From Pirellulaceae bacterium (GTDB lineage: Bacteria > Planctomycetota > Planctomycetia > Pirellulales > Pirellulaceae), in assembly GCA_026004795.1 (NCBI GenBank), contig BPJV01000004.1, forward strand, positions 248,001 through 312,000: DNA of 64,000 nucleotides, written 5' to 3'. The notes beneath the pieces are model-generated. The model ran no database searches. It was not told the DNA's origin and saw only the letters and a list, made by a program, of their open reading frames with translations. Of the stretch, positions 55,529-64,000 are shown piece after piece. Position 1 is the stretch's first letter; each line of letters begins with the position of its first letter. Made by a program: the position numbers and the translations under genes.

Positions 55529-56068
55529 GTGGCGCCAACAGGAAAATACCGTAGGGACGAAAGGGATTCCGACCAGACGCGAGTCAACAACAACATTCGT
55601 GAAAGACAGGTCCTGGTGATCGATGAAGAGGGCCGCAAGCTTGGCGTCTTAGATATTCGGGACGCGCTAGATCGAGCCCGGGAAGTCGGTTTGGACCTGG
55701 TCGAAGTGGCTCCCAATGCCAAACCACCCGTTTGCCGAATCATGGATTACGGCAAATATAAGTACGAGCAGAGCAAGAAGCGCAACAGCCAGTCGGCAGC
55801 TCACCATACCAAGCTCAAAGAAATCCGCTTGCGACCCAAGACCGGTGAGCACGATATTGAGTTCAAGGTCAAGCAGGCGATCGGCTTCCTGAAACATCGG
55901 GATAAGGTGCAGGTATCCGTTCTCTTCCGCGGTCGCGAGATGGCCCATATCGAGGAGGGGAAGCGGGTCATGGATAATGTGCTCGAGGAATTGCTGCAGT
56001 ACGGCAAACTGGAGTCCCCGCCGCAACAGCAGGGGCGGCGCATGCTAGCCACCGTGGCTCCGAAGTGA
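55529..56068 (+). CDS. infC: Translation initiation factor IF-3
   Basis: 179 residues with the N-terminal domain ([40 protein letters not shown]), a basic linker ([12 protein letters not shown]) and the C-terminal domain ([25 protein letters not shown]). IF-3 keeps ribosomal subunits apart and checks the start codon. The GTG at 55529 fixes the frame, but AGGGAG lies 13 bp away, better placed for an ATG at 55518 in another frame, which starts a 33-residue peptide overlapping infC. infC is often autoregulated through its unusual start, so this overlap may matter. rpmI/rplT do not follow. Confidence 0.92.
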   Translation: MAPTGKYRRDERDSDQTRVNNNIRERQVLVIDEEGRKLGVLDIRDALDRAREVGLDLVEVAPNAKPPVCRIMDYGKYKYEQSKKRNSQSAAHHTKLKEIRLRPKTGEHDIEFKVKQAIGFLKHRDKVQVSVLFRGREMAHIEEGKRVMDNVLEELLQYGKLESPPQQQGRRMLATVAPK

Positions 56069-56413
56069 TCGCCGGCGGCGTCTCTCACCCGCCTCCTGCC
56101 CCCCAGTGCGCGGACTCTAGCAGTGACGGGATGAATGGGAGTGACGCACGACTTCTAGCAGCGGGGCCACCCGGTCTTCATGCTGAGCAGTGATAGTCTC
56201 TATCGATAAGAAAGCGGCAGGTAGTGCACGGCTGTCGTTCGGTCGCCATGCCATGCCTCGGTCGAATTGTCGAGCCTGCTGGTCCTGTGCCGGCCCTGGG
56301 GGTGATCGAGCCGCAGACCGGTCTGCCCGCACCGGTCAGGTCGTCGTTTTGCCCGTCGCTGCGTGGCGCGTCTTCAGCATGGGACCGCGCGGACGCGGCT
56401 GCGACGTGGCCCT
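56069..56413. other. Convergent intergenic region infC/gntP
   Basis: 345 bp between two convergent gene ends. No supported gene; short frames are shadows. No strong terminator hairpin with a T-run was identified. Confidence 0.4.
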
Positions 56414-58088
56414 TTACACCAATGGCAGCAACCAGGCGCCCAACAAGGTGAGGCCGAATCCGATCAATCCCATGAGCGTGAGGGCAACGGTGAACGTCTT
56501 CAAGGTTTGTGGTACTGTCATGCCGGTCATCGTACACACCTGCCAAAAACCACTGTCGTTCATCCAGCTCAACGGTTTCGAACCGCAGCCGATAGCTAGG
56601 GCCACATAGAGCCGATGAAATGGCAGGTCGACCGTATCGAGCATGGGAGAAATGATCGCCACCGAGGTCATCATCGCCACGGTGGCACTCCCTTGCGCGG
56701 CACGGATGAGAGTGGTCACGGCAAAAGCCATTACCAACAAACCCCATGGGGTACTCATGCTATCGAACTGGCCAGCAATGGCTTCTGCCAAATGGAGTTG
56801 TTGTAGCGAATAGCCGAACGCCCCCCCCGGCGCTGGTAAGTAGTACGATCATTCCCGCATCGCTCAAGCCCTTGGCCACGACCGATGTCGGTGTTCCGGC
56901 ACGAGGAGGAAACCAATGGACCATGATGATGGCTAACAGGCCGGCAACGAGGAACACGAGCGTCGAGTCGCTGGCAGCATCGATCAGCCATTGATAAGAC
57001 GCTAGGCGATTGGCCAGCCCCGCATGACGTGACATGGCGAACGCGAGCACGGCGGAGCCGCTGAGCAGCAGAATCGGCACGAGAATGGGCAGAGGTGCAA
57101 CGCTAAGTGGAACGGAACGCGCCGGGGATGGCGGAGACGAATGGTCGTCGGCTGCGTCGACCACTGGCAATTTCAGCCAACGACTGCACCACCGACCATA
57201 GAGGAGTCCACAGCAGGCGGCAGCACCGCCGACCACGATCCCACCCAACATCATCAGGCCGAGATCGATGTCCAGGGTTGTCGCCACGAGCAACGGACCT
57301 GGCGTGGGGGGGACCAAAGAGTGGGCCATGGTGGCGCCCACCAGGATGGCCATCACCGAGGTCACGTAGTGAGCAGGGCGGAATCGTCCAGCAGCTTTGG
57401 CCAGCGGCAACAGCAGATAGAACACGTTGTCGAAAAATACCGGAATCCCTAGGAAGAAACCGCTGGTGGCCAGCGCGGGAGCCGTTCCCCGGCGCCCGAA
57501 AACTGCCATGATGAAGGCGACCAATCGCTCAGCAGCTCCGCTCTCGAGCAAGCAAGCGCCCACGACGGCGGCCATGGCCACAGGAATCCCCAGCTTGCGG
57601 ACCGTCCGTGCAAATCCTTGTGTCAGCCGTTCCCCCAAACTGCTCCAACGACTTCGCCGGGCTTCTTGTAGCACGTGCGCTGGCACCAGGACGTCACCTC
57701 GCTGCAACGTGGCTCCAGGGGGAAGCCGAGGTTCGTACCAATGCCAGGCGGCGGTGACCGTTTGCCCTGCCGCCGCGGCGCGGACCAACTCCGAGGGCAG
57801 CAAACGGCGCAGTTCCACCCGGACTGCCTGCTCTACCGATTGGCCCGCCGGGATCAACACCATGGCTCCCTCCGGCGGTGCGCGTCGCAACCCAATCCAT
57901 GTTCCGGACAGCGCCACGATTTCATACCGTTGATCGGCTACTTGATCGGCAATGAAAAGCGCCTCCGGGGTGGCAGCCAGGAGGAACAGACTGGCCAGCA
58001 GCAGCGAAATCATGGGGTGCAAGCGCAGCCAGAGGATGAGCACCAGCACCAGCGCTACGCCAATACCTGCGATAACAAGAACGTTCAT
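56414..58088 (-). CDS. GntP-family permease with an internal insert, frame broken at an 8-G run
   Basis: Two minus-strand frames form one gluconate-permease-like protein of about 555 residues. The first (ATG 58088) has several helices, GIPVFFDNVFYLLLPLAK and AHSLVPPTPGPLLVA, which are GntP hallmarks. It ends at SAGGGVRLFATT; deleting one G from the run at 56821-56828 restores TSAGGAFGYSLQQLHLAEA and the rest (RAAQGSATVAMMTS), ending at 56414. A soluble insert of about 100 residues follows the first two helices (about 45-150), so the protein exceeds the usual 440-460. Likely substrate: gluconate or another sugar acid, matching the divergent dehydratase gene. Confidence 0.82.
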
Positions 58089-58393
58089 AGAACCGCATTC
58101 TGGACAATGAACGGGAATCGAGCCACAATGCGGCTCGTGCCATGGGAAACCAGGGGGCTCGGGATGCCATGCAGTCGCGCCGCGGCGAAACTCCGAACAC
58201 GCTTTTCAGTGCGACAAGTGTACCGTATCGACAGGGCCGCGGTTAGTGTGCCGGGCGAGCACGGACTCCTCCGACTGGTCGGCGTCGCGTCCGGTTTGGA
58301 AGACCATGGCATGAACCGATTCAACAACCGCGCCCAGAAAACTCGATCGTTTGTTATCCGCCTTCGCCAACCACAATCGGCAGGGAGAAGAAC
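58089..58393. other. Divergent promoter region gntP/dehydratase
   Basis: 305 bp between divergent genes of one pathway, so the place to look for a shared operator. No clear palindrome or hexamer pair was identified. Confidence 0.4.
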
Positions 58394-60130
58394 ATGTCCC
58401 ATGAGAAATCTGCGCGTGATCCCCAGCGCCTGCGCAGTGCACGTTGGTTTGCTCCCGATGATCTGCGTTCCTTCGGGCATCGGTCGCGCATGAAGCAGAT
58501 GGGGTACGATGATCACGACATTCGTGACAAACCGATCGTGGCCATTTTGAACACCTGGAGCGATTTGAATACGTGCCACTCGCACTTTCCTCAACGCGTC
58601 GAAGAGGTGAAACGAGGGGTGTTGCAGGCGGGCGGGCTGCCGGTGGAGATTCCCGTCATGAGCCTGGGCGAAATGCTGATGAAGCCCACCACGATGCTGT
58701 ATCGGAACCTGTTGGCGATGGAGGCCGAGGAGGTGATGCGTTGCCATCCTGTCGATGCGGCCGTGCTCATGGGGGGGTGTGATAAGACGGTTCCGGCCTT
58801 GCTGATGGGAGCTATCTCTGCCGACATCCCTGCGATCTTTCTTCCTGCCGGGCCGATGCTCAAAGGACGCTGGCGCAACGTTACGTTAGGCAGCGGCTCC
58901 GACGTATGGAAATACTGGGCCGAACGGTGTGCGGGAAACCTGTGCGATGATGCATTTTTCGAGATCGAGGATGGTATTGCGCGATCGGCCGGTACCTGCA
59001 TGACCATGGGAACCGCTTCCACCATGGCGTGCGTGGCCGAGACCATGGGCATGACGTTGCCCGGCGCGGCCAGCATTCCCGCTCCCATGGCTGCCCATAG
59101 TCGAATGGCCGTAGCCACCGGACGACGGGCCGTCGAATTGGCCTGGGAAGAACTGCGCCCCAGTCGGATCGTGACGCCGCAATCGATCGAGAACGCTATC
59201 GTCGCAGATCTGGCGATCGGTGGATCAACCAATGCGATCGTGCATCTGATTGCCATCGCCGGGCGAATCGGCTGGGAATTAAAGCTCGAGCAGTTCGATC
59301 GCCTGTCTCGACAAGTGCCGGTGTTGGCCGATATTCGCCCCGGTGGTAGGTTCCTCATGGAGGATTTCCATGATGCCGGTGGAGTGCCGGCCCTGCTTGC
59401 GCGCTTGGAGGACCTGCTGCACACCGAGTGCATGACCGTCAGTGGTCGCTCATTGGGGGAGCAGATTCGCGGATCGGAGTGTCTGAACGACGAGGTGATT
59501 CGGTCGCGTGACAACCCCGTCTCCAGGACTGGGGGAACGTCCGTATTGTTTGGCAACCTAGCACCGGAGGGGTGCGTATTGAAGACGGTGGCTGCCGATC
59601 CTCGCTTGTTACGGCATCGTGGTCCCGCCGTGGTGTTCGATTCCTATGCCGAGTTGAAAGCGCGTATCGACGATCCCCACCTCGAGGTAAATGCGGATTC
59701 AGTGCTGGTGTTGCGGAGCGCAGGACCGTTAGGTGCGCCAGGGATGCCCGAATGGGGCATGCTCCCCATTCCCAAGAAACTTTTGCAACAGGGGGTTCGC
59801 GACATGGTGCGTATCTCCGATGCGCGGATGAGTGGCACCAGCTATGGCACATGTGTCCTGCACGTGTCGCCCGAGTCGGCTGCCGGTGGGCCTTTGGCGC
59901 TGGTGCAGACCGGTGATGAGATCGAGCTGGATGCGGACCTACGGCGAATACACCTGCATGTTACCGAGGAGGAATTGGCCCGTCGCCGAGCTGCTTGGAA
60001 ACCGCCCCAACCGCGCTGGACTCGTGGCTACAATTGGCTGTACGCGCGACACGTGACGCAAGCGCACCAAGGATGCGATTTCGATTTCCTCCATGGCAGA
60101 TCGCCTGGCGTCGAACCGGACATCTTTTGA
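58394..60130 (+). CDS. IlvD/Edd-family sugar-acid dehydratase
   Basis: 578 residues. The three Fe-S cluster cysteines are seen: C61 in LNTCHSHF, C129 in GGCDKTVPALLMGA and C202 in AGTCMTMGTASTMAC. Late motifs RDNPVSRTGGTSVLFGNLAP and DARMSGTSYGTCVLH are typical of the sugar-acid branch (arabinonate, xylonate or gluconate dehydratases) rather than dihydroxy-acid dehydratase. It removes water from an aldonate to give a 2-keto-3-deoxy acid. Together with the GntP permease and the KGSA dehydrogenase it suggests an oxidative pentonate or hexarate route to 2-oxoglutarate. The exact sugar is not fixed. Confidence 0.87.
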   Translation: MSHEKSARDPQRLRSARWFAPDDLRSFGHRSRMKQMGYDDHDIRDKPIVAILNTWSDLNTCHSHFPQRVEEVKRGVLQAGGLPVEIPVMSLGEMLMKPTTMLYRNLLAMEAEEVMRCHPVDAAVLMGGCDKTVPALLMGAISADIPAIFLPAGPMLKGRWRNVTLGSGSDVWKYWAERCAGNLCDDAFFEIEDGIARSAGTCMTMGTASTMACVAETMGMTLPGAASIPAPMAAHSRMAVATGRRAVELAWEELRPSRIVTPQSIENAIVADLAIGGSTNAIVHLIAIAGRIGWELKLEQFDRLSRQVPVLADIRPGGRFLMEDFHDAGGVPALLARLEDLLHTECMTVSGRSLGEQIRGSECLNDEVIRSRDNPVSRTGGTSVLFGNLAPEGCVLKTVAADPRLLRHRGPAVVFDSYAELKARIDDPHLEVNADSVLVLRSAGPLGAPGMPEWGMLPIPKKLLQQGVRDMVRISDARMSGTSYGTCVLHVSPESAAGGPLALVQTGDEIELDADLRRIHLHVTEEELARRRAAWKPPQPRWTRGYNWLYARHVTQAHQGCDFDFLHGRSPGVEPDIF

Positions 60131-60142
60131 CAGGGGGCTAGC

Positions 60143-60718
60143 GTGGTGTCAATGGAGAGGTGGAATCGAGTGTCCAATACCGAATCAACGCGCAGCCGCC
60201 GCATGGTGGTATGCAGTCAGTGTCAGACGCCAGGGATCATCGACTTTTCACGCCCGCAGCCTCCGGCCTCCTGCGGCAAGTGTGGGCAGCTGTTGTGGTG
60301 CGATGGTCTGGTCGACTTAGCAAACGAGTTCGATTGTTCCGTGGATGCCATCTTGCCGGATGTATCTGCTCTGGATCGCGATGGTGTACTGCATGCGTTG
60401 GCACGCACGGCGGGATCGGCGTTGGGGTGGACTGAGGCCCAACAACAGGAACTGGCCGACGCGTTGCGGCGCCGTGAATCCCTGGGGTCCACGGGTTTGG
60501 GGAGAGGGGTCGCGATTCCGCATGCATCCCTGGAATGGATCGAGCGCCCTGTCGCGGTGGTCGCCCATGCCGCGCGTCCCGTCCCGTTCGCTGCCATCGA
60601 TGGAGTGCCGGTGCACACATTTGTTCTGGTGGTTTCTACCAAGAAGGATCGCGAACATCACGTCGCCACGATGGAACGGTTTACGCGGATGCTACGCTGT
60701 CTGGTCAACTGGTGCTAA
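60143..60718 (+). CDS. Zinc-ribbon / PTS EIIA (PtsN-like) fusion protein
   Basis: 191 residues starting 12 bp after the dehydratase stop, so in the same operon. The N-terminus has two Cys pairs (C24-x2-C27 and C44-x2-C47) like a zinc ribbon. The rest resembles EIIA of the fructose/nitrogen type, with RRESLGSTGLGRGVAIPHA, where His127 is the expected phosphorylation site. The C-terminus stops about 20 residues early; another frame continues with LIQQTDAAPGTPPLLL, so a lost base near the end is possible. Without EIIB/C genes it is more likely regulatory than a transporter part. The start could also be the ATG at 60152 or 60203. Confidence 0.72.
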   Translation: MVSMERWNRVSNTESTRSRRMVVCSQCQTPGIIDFSRPQPPASCGKCGQLLWCDGLVDLANEFDCSVDAILPDVSALDRDGVLHALARTAGSALGWTEAQQQELADALRRRESLGSTGLGRGVAIPHASLEWIERPVAVVAHAARPVPFAAIDGVPVHTFVLVVSTKKDREHHVATMERFTRMLRCLVNWC

Positions 60719-61045
60719 TCCAGCAAACGGATGCCGCACCGGGAACGCCGCCGTTGCTCCTGCGGCCGGAGCGTCGTCTGGCTGGCGTGGCAGGAGCGAC
60801 GGCGAGTAGGCCGTCCTCGGCTCGCTGCGTTCTCGCTACGCTGGCCATGAAAGAATAACTTTCCCGATGCTGCCGGGAAAAGTGCCTCGACCGTCGTCCC
60901 TGTGGGGCTTGGGTGTTAGTCGAGTTGGTGTAGAAGGCGACCTTCCCGGGAGCCATCCGACGGTGTCCCCCCCCTGCAGCCAACTCCTCTCGGCAGCCTG
61001 GGCGCCATCTGCTGCCCGGTGGTCTGGCGGGATCAGCGCATGCGG
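60719..61045. other. Convergent intergenic region
   Basis: 327 bp between the EIIA-like gene and the convergent PLP enzyme gene. The first 140 bp are open in a second frame that could be the lost C-terminus of the EIIA-like protein. Otherwise nothing is recognised. Confidence 0.4.
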
Positions 61046-62212
61046 CTATGCGGTGGATTCTAAACGGTAATAACGATCGCGAGTAATCGGCCAGCTTGCG
61101 GTAACTCGACCATTGGCTACGATCTGAAACGCGTCGTGCAGGGCGACGGTGGGACATACGTGACCGGGAACGGCATGAAGTACTGCCCCCACGGCCAGTT
61201 CGTCGGCGGCGCGGCACCGCACCACCATATGCTCCTCGTGGTGGCTGACGATAGTCGCATCGGGAAGCTCAGGAAACACCGCTCGATGGGTCAGCGGCGC
61301 ATCGGACGCCACGGCCTTATACCCTAGGTCCAACGTGACGCACCCGGCCACCGGCTTGGAGACCACGCGCGTCAACAAACTGCAGGCGTAGCGAAAGGGA
61401 TGGAGGTCGTCAAACAGTCGGGCGTAGTTGGCATCGTGGAGCACACATGTGCCGGGAGAACATTCTAGTTCGCCGGAAAACGCTGGAATCTCGACCGCGG
61501 CGAAAAATGAGAACGTAGGCGTACCGCCGCAAACCAGAGTGGCGACTTCGTGGCCCGCGCGGCGCACTGCAGTGAGCACTTGGACCACCGCTTCCATCAA
61601 ACTCTGCACCGCACTGCACCGCTCGTCTCGTGACGGCATGTGATGCTGGCCATCGTAGATCTGCATGCCACGTACGTGAAGATGGCGGTAATCACTCAAG
61701 GCTGCGTACAGTTCGACCGCTCGCTGGTCTGCCGGAACTCCCGTGCGGTGCAGGCCAGTGTCGATGTCGAGCATCACGTCAATCCGCCTGCCGGTGCGGG
61801 CGAAGACGCTATCGAGCTGTTGTGCGGCAGCAGGTGAATCGACCAGCGTCATGAAGCGGGTGGCCGGGAACTGTTCGCATAATTCCCGCAGCTTCCGCAC
61901 CGCAGGACCGATCAGAGGGTAAGCGATCAAGACGTCGGGTACGCCGCAAGCGGCCAACATGGCTGCCTCGCGTAGTGTGGCACACTTGTGTTTGTCGATA
62001 CCGGCGGCCAGTTCCAGGTGCACAATGCCCGGGCACTTATGAGTTTTCACGTGAGGGCGTACCCTAGACGCGCCGCCAGCCAGATCAATCATTGTCGCCA
62101 GGTTCTCGCGTACCACATCGGGGGACAGCAAGAGACAAGGCGTCAATAACGAATCGGCGTCAACCACACGATGGGACGCGATCAGCGAGGAGTCCGCGGA
62201 GGTTGTGGGCAT
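61046..62212 (-). CDS. D-threonine aldolase / D-serine dehydratase-like PLP enzyme
   Basis: 388 residues with an alanine-racemase-type N-terminal barrel and a C-terminal domain. The PLP Lys is K56 in RPHVKTHKC. The metal-binding end motif PGHVCPTVALHD (His and Cys ligands) defines the D-threonine aldolase/DSD1 family, which cleaves or dehydrates D-beta-hydroxy amino acids. Other motifs: MLDIDTGLHRTGV and CGGTPTF. The substrate is not certain: D-threonine, D-serine or beta-hydroxyaspartate relatives. It follows the PQQ-repeat gene on the same strand, 264 bp away. Confidence 0.85.
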   Translation of the reverse strand: MPTTSADSSLIASHRVVDADSLLTPCLLLSPDVVRENLATMIDLAGGASRVRPHVKTHKCPGIVHLELAAGIDKHKCATLREAAMLAACGVPDVLIAYPLIGPAVRKLRELCEQFPATRFMTLVDSPAAAQQLDSVFARTGRRIDVMLDIDTGLHRTGVPADQRAVELYAALSDYRHLHVRGMQIYDGQHHMPSRDERCSAVQSLMEAVVQVLTAVRRAGHEVATLVCGGTPTFSFFAAVEIPAFSGELECSPGTCVLHDANYARLFDDLHPFRYACSLLTRVVSKPVAGCVTLDLGYKAVASDAPLTHRAVFPELPDATIVSHHEEHMVVRCRAADELAVGAVLHAVPGHVCPTVALHDAFQIVANGRVTASWPITRDRYYRLESTA

Positions 62213-62476
62213 GGTGTGCGCATGTTCCTGTCATGAGAAAAACGGTTGCCATGTATAGCATGTAGATTGCTGGTGTAAGGCTTGAGGATCAGGCAGGTGG
62301 CATCGAGGTAATCCGCCAGTGTCCAGACGACAGCCAACCGCGCCAACAACCGCTGCTGACCGTGACGCTGGCCTGGCGGAGAAACCATTGCGAGCAGTCA
62401 CGCAGGCCGTCAGCCCAGAGTCTCATGCGGTTGCTGTCCACAGGACAACCAGTGCCGTCCTGGAAGCAAGGGCGGC

Positions 62477-63892
62477 TCATCGAACCGCCAAACTAACACA
62501 TACAATTTCACGGTCGTTGCGGACAAAAACACAACGTTGCGCAAACGCTGGGTGACTCCAGACGACCGACCGGCCGAAGCACTCCGACGTGGGGTCAACG
62601 ACGTGCATTCGGCCGCGTATCCGAAAGCCATCACGACTTAGATCGGCCAGCAGCAAATCGCCTGTCTCGGCGAAGATGAAGTAATGCTCGCCGTGGCGGA
62701 CGGTAAAGGCGGTGCCATGCGAGGCGCGACGGGAGCCGCCGGTGGTAAGTTCGAAGGTGCTCCACAGCCGGGTGCCGTCGTGAGGATCAATGGCCATGTA
62801 CTGCCCCGTCTCACAGTCCGAGCCGAAAATCGCCTCGGCGGTGAACAAGGGAGTGGCGTTGCCGGCGTAGAGTCCCATCTTGGGACGCCCCGTCCACAGC
62901 GGTTCGCCTGGTTTGCCATCCGGACCAATGGGTAACATCGCTGCCGTTTGACCGATTCCCGAGGCGAACAATAGGTTGCCTCTGAGCTGAGGAGCAGCGA
63001 TGGCCATTCCATAACGCGGGGCCAAAGGGTAGTGCCAGGAAACCTCCCCGGTCAACGGATCCAGGGCACACAGCTCTTGGGAATGCCACACGATCAGCAG
63101 CGGTTTGCCGCCCAAGGTGTGGATCATCGGAGGGCAATACCCGATGTCGTCGACATCCAAGTTCTGCCACACCACGGCACCGCTGCGCTTGTCCAACGCG
63201 ACGACAGCACTCCCCTGGCCTCCTGCCATGCAGTAGACCAGCTCGCCAGCTACCAGGGGATGGGCGGCGTAGCCCCATAACGGAGCTTGAGTGCCGAACT
63301 GCTGCGGTAGAGACGTTTTCCAGATGAGGTGACCGTCGTCGAGGTGCAAGCAGAGCAGATCCCCCTCGGCTCCCAGGACATACACGTTTTTCCCATCAAC
63401 CGTGGGCGTGGCTCGTGGGCCATTGGGATAGGATATTTGATAAGGGCGCTCGTACTCGACTGTCCACAACACTTCTCCGCTTGCCGCTTCCAAGCACAAG
63501 ACGCGTTCCTTGCCGTGTACGCGGTGTCGATTGGATGGATCATTGCGAATCTCGCCGTGCTCGACGACGTAATCGGTGACCAATACCTTGCCAGCGGCGA
63601 CCGCTGGACCGGAATAGCCATGGGAGACCGGCTGGCGCCACAACACCGGCAACCCTTCCTCCGGAATCTGCTCCACCACTCCCGTCTCGCGATACACTCC
63701 ATCGCGTTGAGGTCCCATCCATTGCGGCCAATCGTCCGCCGCACAAGAATCGACAACGCCGAGCGCCATCACACCGCCGACGGCCATCACCGCCAGGCTC
63801 CACACGGCACGGCGGAGCACTGGGGTAATCGCCGGTTGATCGCATCTGCCAGTGGCAAGTCTTATCGTAAGAAAAGGTATCAGAATGTTCAC
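62477..63892 (-). CDS. Secreted PQQ-repeat beta-propeller protein
   Basis: 471 residues with a hydrophobic export signal (about 28-50) and then WPQWMGPQRDGVYRETG, a start seen in many planctomycete secreted propeller proteins. Repeats with the PQQ/BamB pattern follow: VLCLEAASGEVLWTVEYE, VVALDKRSGAVVWQNL, ELCALDPLTGEVSWHYP, YMAIDPHDGTRLWSTF. No catalytic Asp/Glu set for quinoprotein dehydrogenases was seen, so a binding or scaffold role is likelier than an enzyme. The ATG at 63892 gives a rather long N-terminus; a later start is possible. Confidence 0.82.
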   Translation of the reverse strand: MNILIPFLTIRLATGRCDQPAITPVLRRAVWSLAVMAVGGVMALGVVDSCAADDWPQWMGPQRDGVYRETGVVEQIPEEGLPVLWRQPVSHGYSGPAVAAGKVLVTDYVVEHGEIRNDPSNRHRVHGKERVLCLEAASGEVLWTVEYERPYQISYPNGPRATPTVDGKNVYVLGAEGDLLCLHLDDGHLIWKTSLPQQFGTQAPLWGYAAHPLVAGELVYCMAGGQGSAVVALDKRSGAVVWQNLDVDDIGYCPPMIHTLGGKPLLIVWHSQELCALDPLTGEVSWHYPLAPRYGMAIAAPQLRGNLLFASGIGQTAAMLPIGPDGKPGEPLWTGRPKMGLYAGNATPLFTAEAIFGSDCETGQYMAIDPHDGTRLWSTFELTTGGSRRASHGTAFTVRHGEHYFIFAETGDLLLADLSRDGFRIRGRMHVVDPTSECFGRSVVWSHPAFAQRCVFVRNDREIVCVSLAVR

Positions 63893-64000
63893 CGGTCATG
63901 CTCCTAAAAGTTAAGACTGGCGACGGCGCCGCGCACGCCACCGGCGGCCTATGGGCGGACGCTGTTCGTTATCGCGAGGATTGTTCCTGAAAACGTAGGT

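Noticed and set aside
58591-59556. 321-codon minus-strand frame in the dehydratase gene
   Set aside because: Antisense shadow; the plus strand carries all three Fe-S cysteines.
1-64000. tRNA and rRNA genes
   Set aside because: No cloverleaf with a T-loop consensus and no rRNA-like sequence was noticed on reading; a covariance-model scan would be decisive.

Overview
The window looks like a chromosome segment of a planctomycete, most likely of the Pirellulales type. The lineage call rests on marker families rather than a search: a DUF1559 pilin-like protein (26025-27050) and a DUF1559 remnant (17466-18289), a secreted sulfatase, an HTH/pseudo-receiver regulator, paired clpP genes, a membrane-anchored Ser/Thr kinase, several lipoproteins with no recognised family, and loosely packed genes with frequent GTG/TTG starts. 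No rRNA, tRNA or CRISPR array was found.

Layout. 1-2243: minus-strand run of rimI, a NUDIX hydrolase, flgF and the start of flgG, cut by the window edge. 2700-7227: a secreted unknown protein, the tRNA CCA/poly(A) nucleotidyltransferase, a Cys-rich lipoprotein, a PH-domain membrane protein and nrdR. 7228-7975: non-coding, with a 15-bp tandem repeat. 7976-14312 (minus): PAQR/hemolysin III, CLC transporter with CBS domains, a zinc-ribbon membrane protein (frameshifted), a sulfatase with a variant active-site motif, and a degenerate HD-GYP protein. 15020-17384: a MoxR ATPase and a glycosyltransferase. 17466-18289: decayed DUF1559 sequence. 18569-21122: the imuA-imuB mutagenesis operon with a palindrome inside its probable promoter. 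22261-27451: regulator, CBS protein, serine hydrolase, a His/Cys-rich small protein and a His-rich DUF1559 protein. 27431-38920: mostly housekeeping genes (sugar isomerase-like protein, DEAD-box helicase, clpP1-clpP2, glycosyltransferase, queA, MutT-like protein, cysteine desulfurase, hydroxypyruvate isomerase-like protein, DUF1338/HglS-like protein). 38917-39649: a truncated IS3 element. 40942-45909: a tightly coupled operon for a cyclic-nucleotide-binding/4x[4Fe-4S] protein, a small cytochrome-b-like membrane protein and a ten-CXXCH membrane-anchored cytochrome c. 47271-49990: acylphosphatase and a Ser/Thr kinase fused across a membrane segment to a TAXI/TRAP-type binding domain. 50036-60718: sugar-acid catabolism genes (alpha-ketoglutarate semialdehyde dehydrogenase, GntP-type permease, IlvD/Edd dehydratase, EIIA-like protein) interleaved with carB and infC. 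61046-63892: a D-threonine-aldolase-like PLP enzyme and a PQQ-repeat protein.

Two systems stand out. The redox operon at 40942-45909 joins a cytoplasmic iron-sulfur protein carrying two cNMP-sensor domains to a membrane-bound multiheme cytochrome, which suggests a ligand-regulated electron-transfer module. The kinase at 47750-49990 has an extracytoplasmic domain resembling TRAP transporter binding proteins, which suggests a direct small-molecule sensor kinase. Separately, three genes (carB twice, gntP, and the zinc-ribbon gene) are broken by single extra bases, three of the four in homopolymers. Since carB is normally essential, sequence errors should be excluded before calling them pseudogenes.
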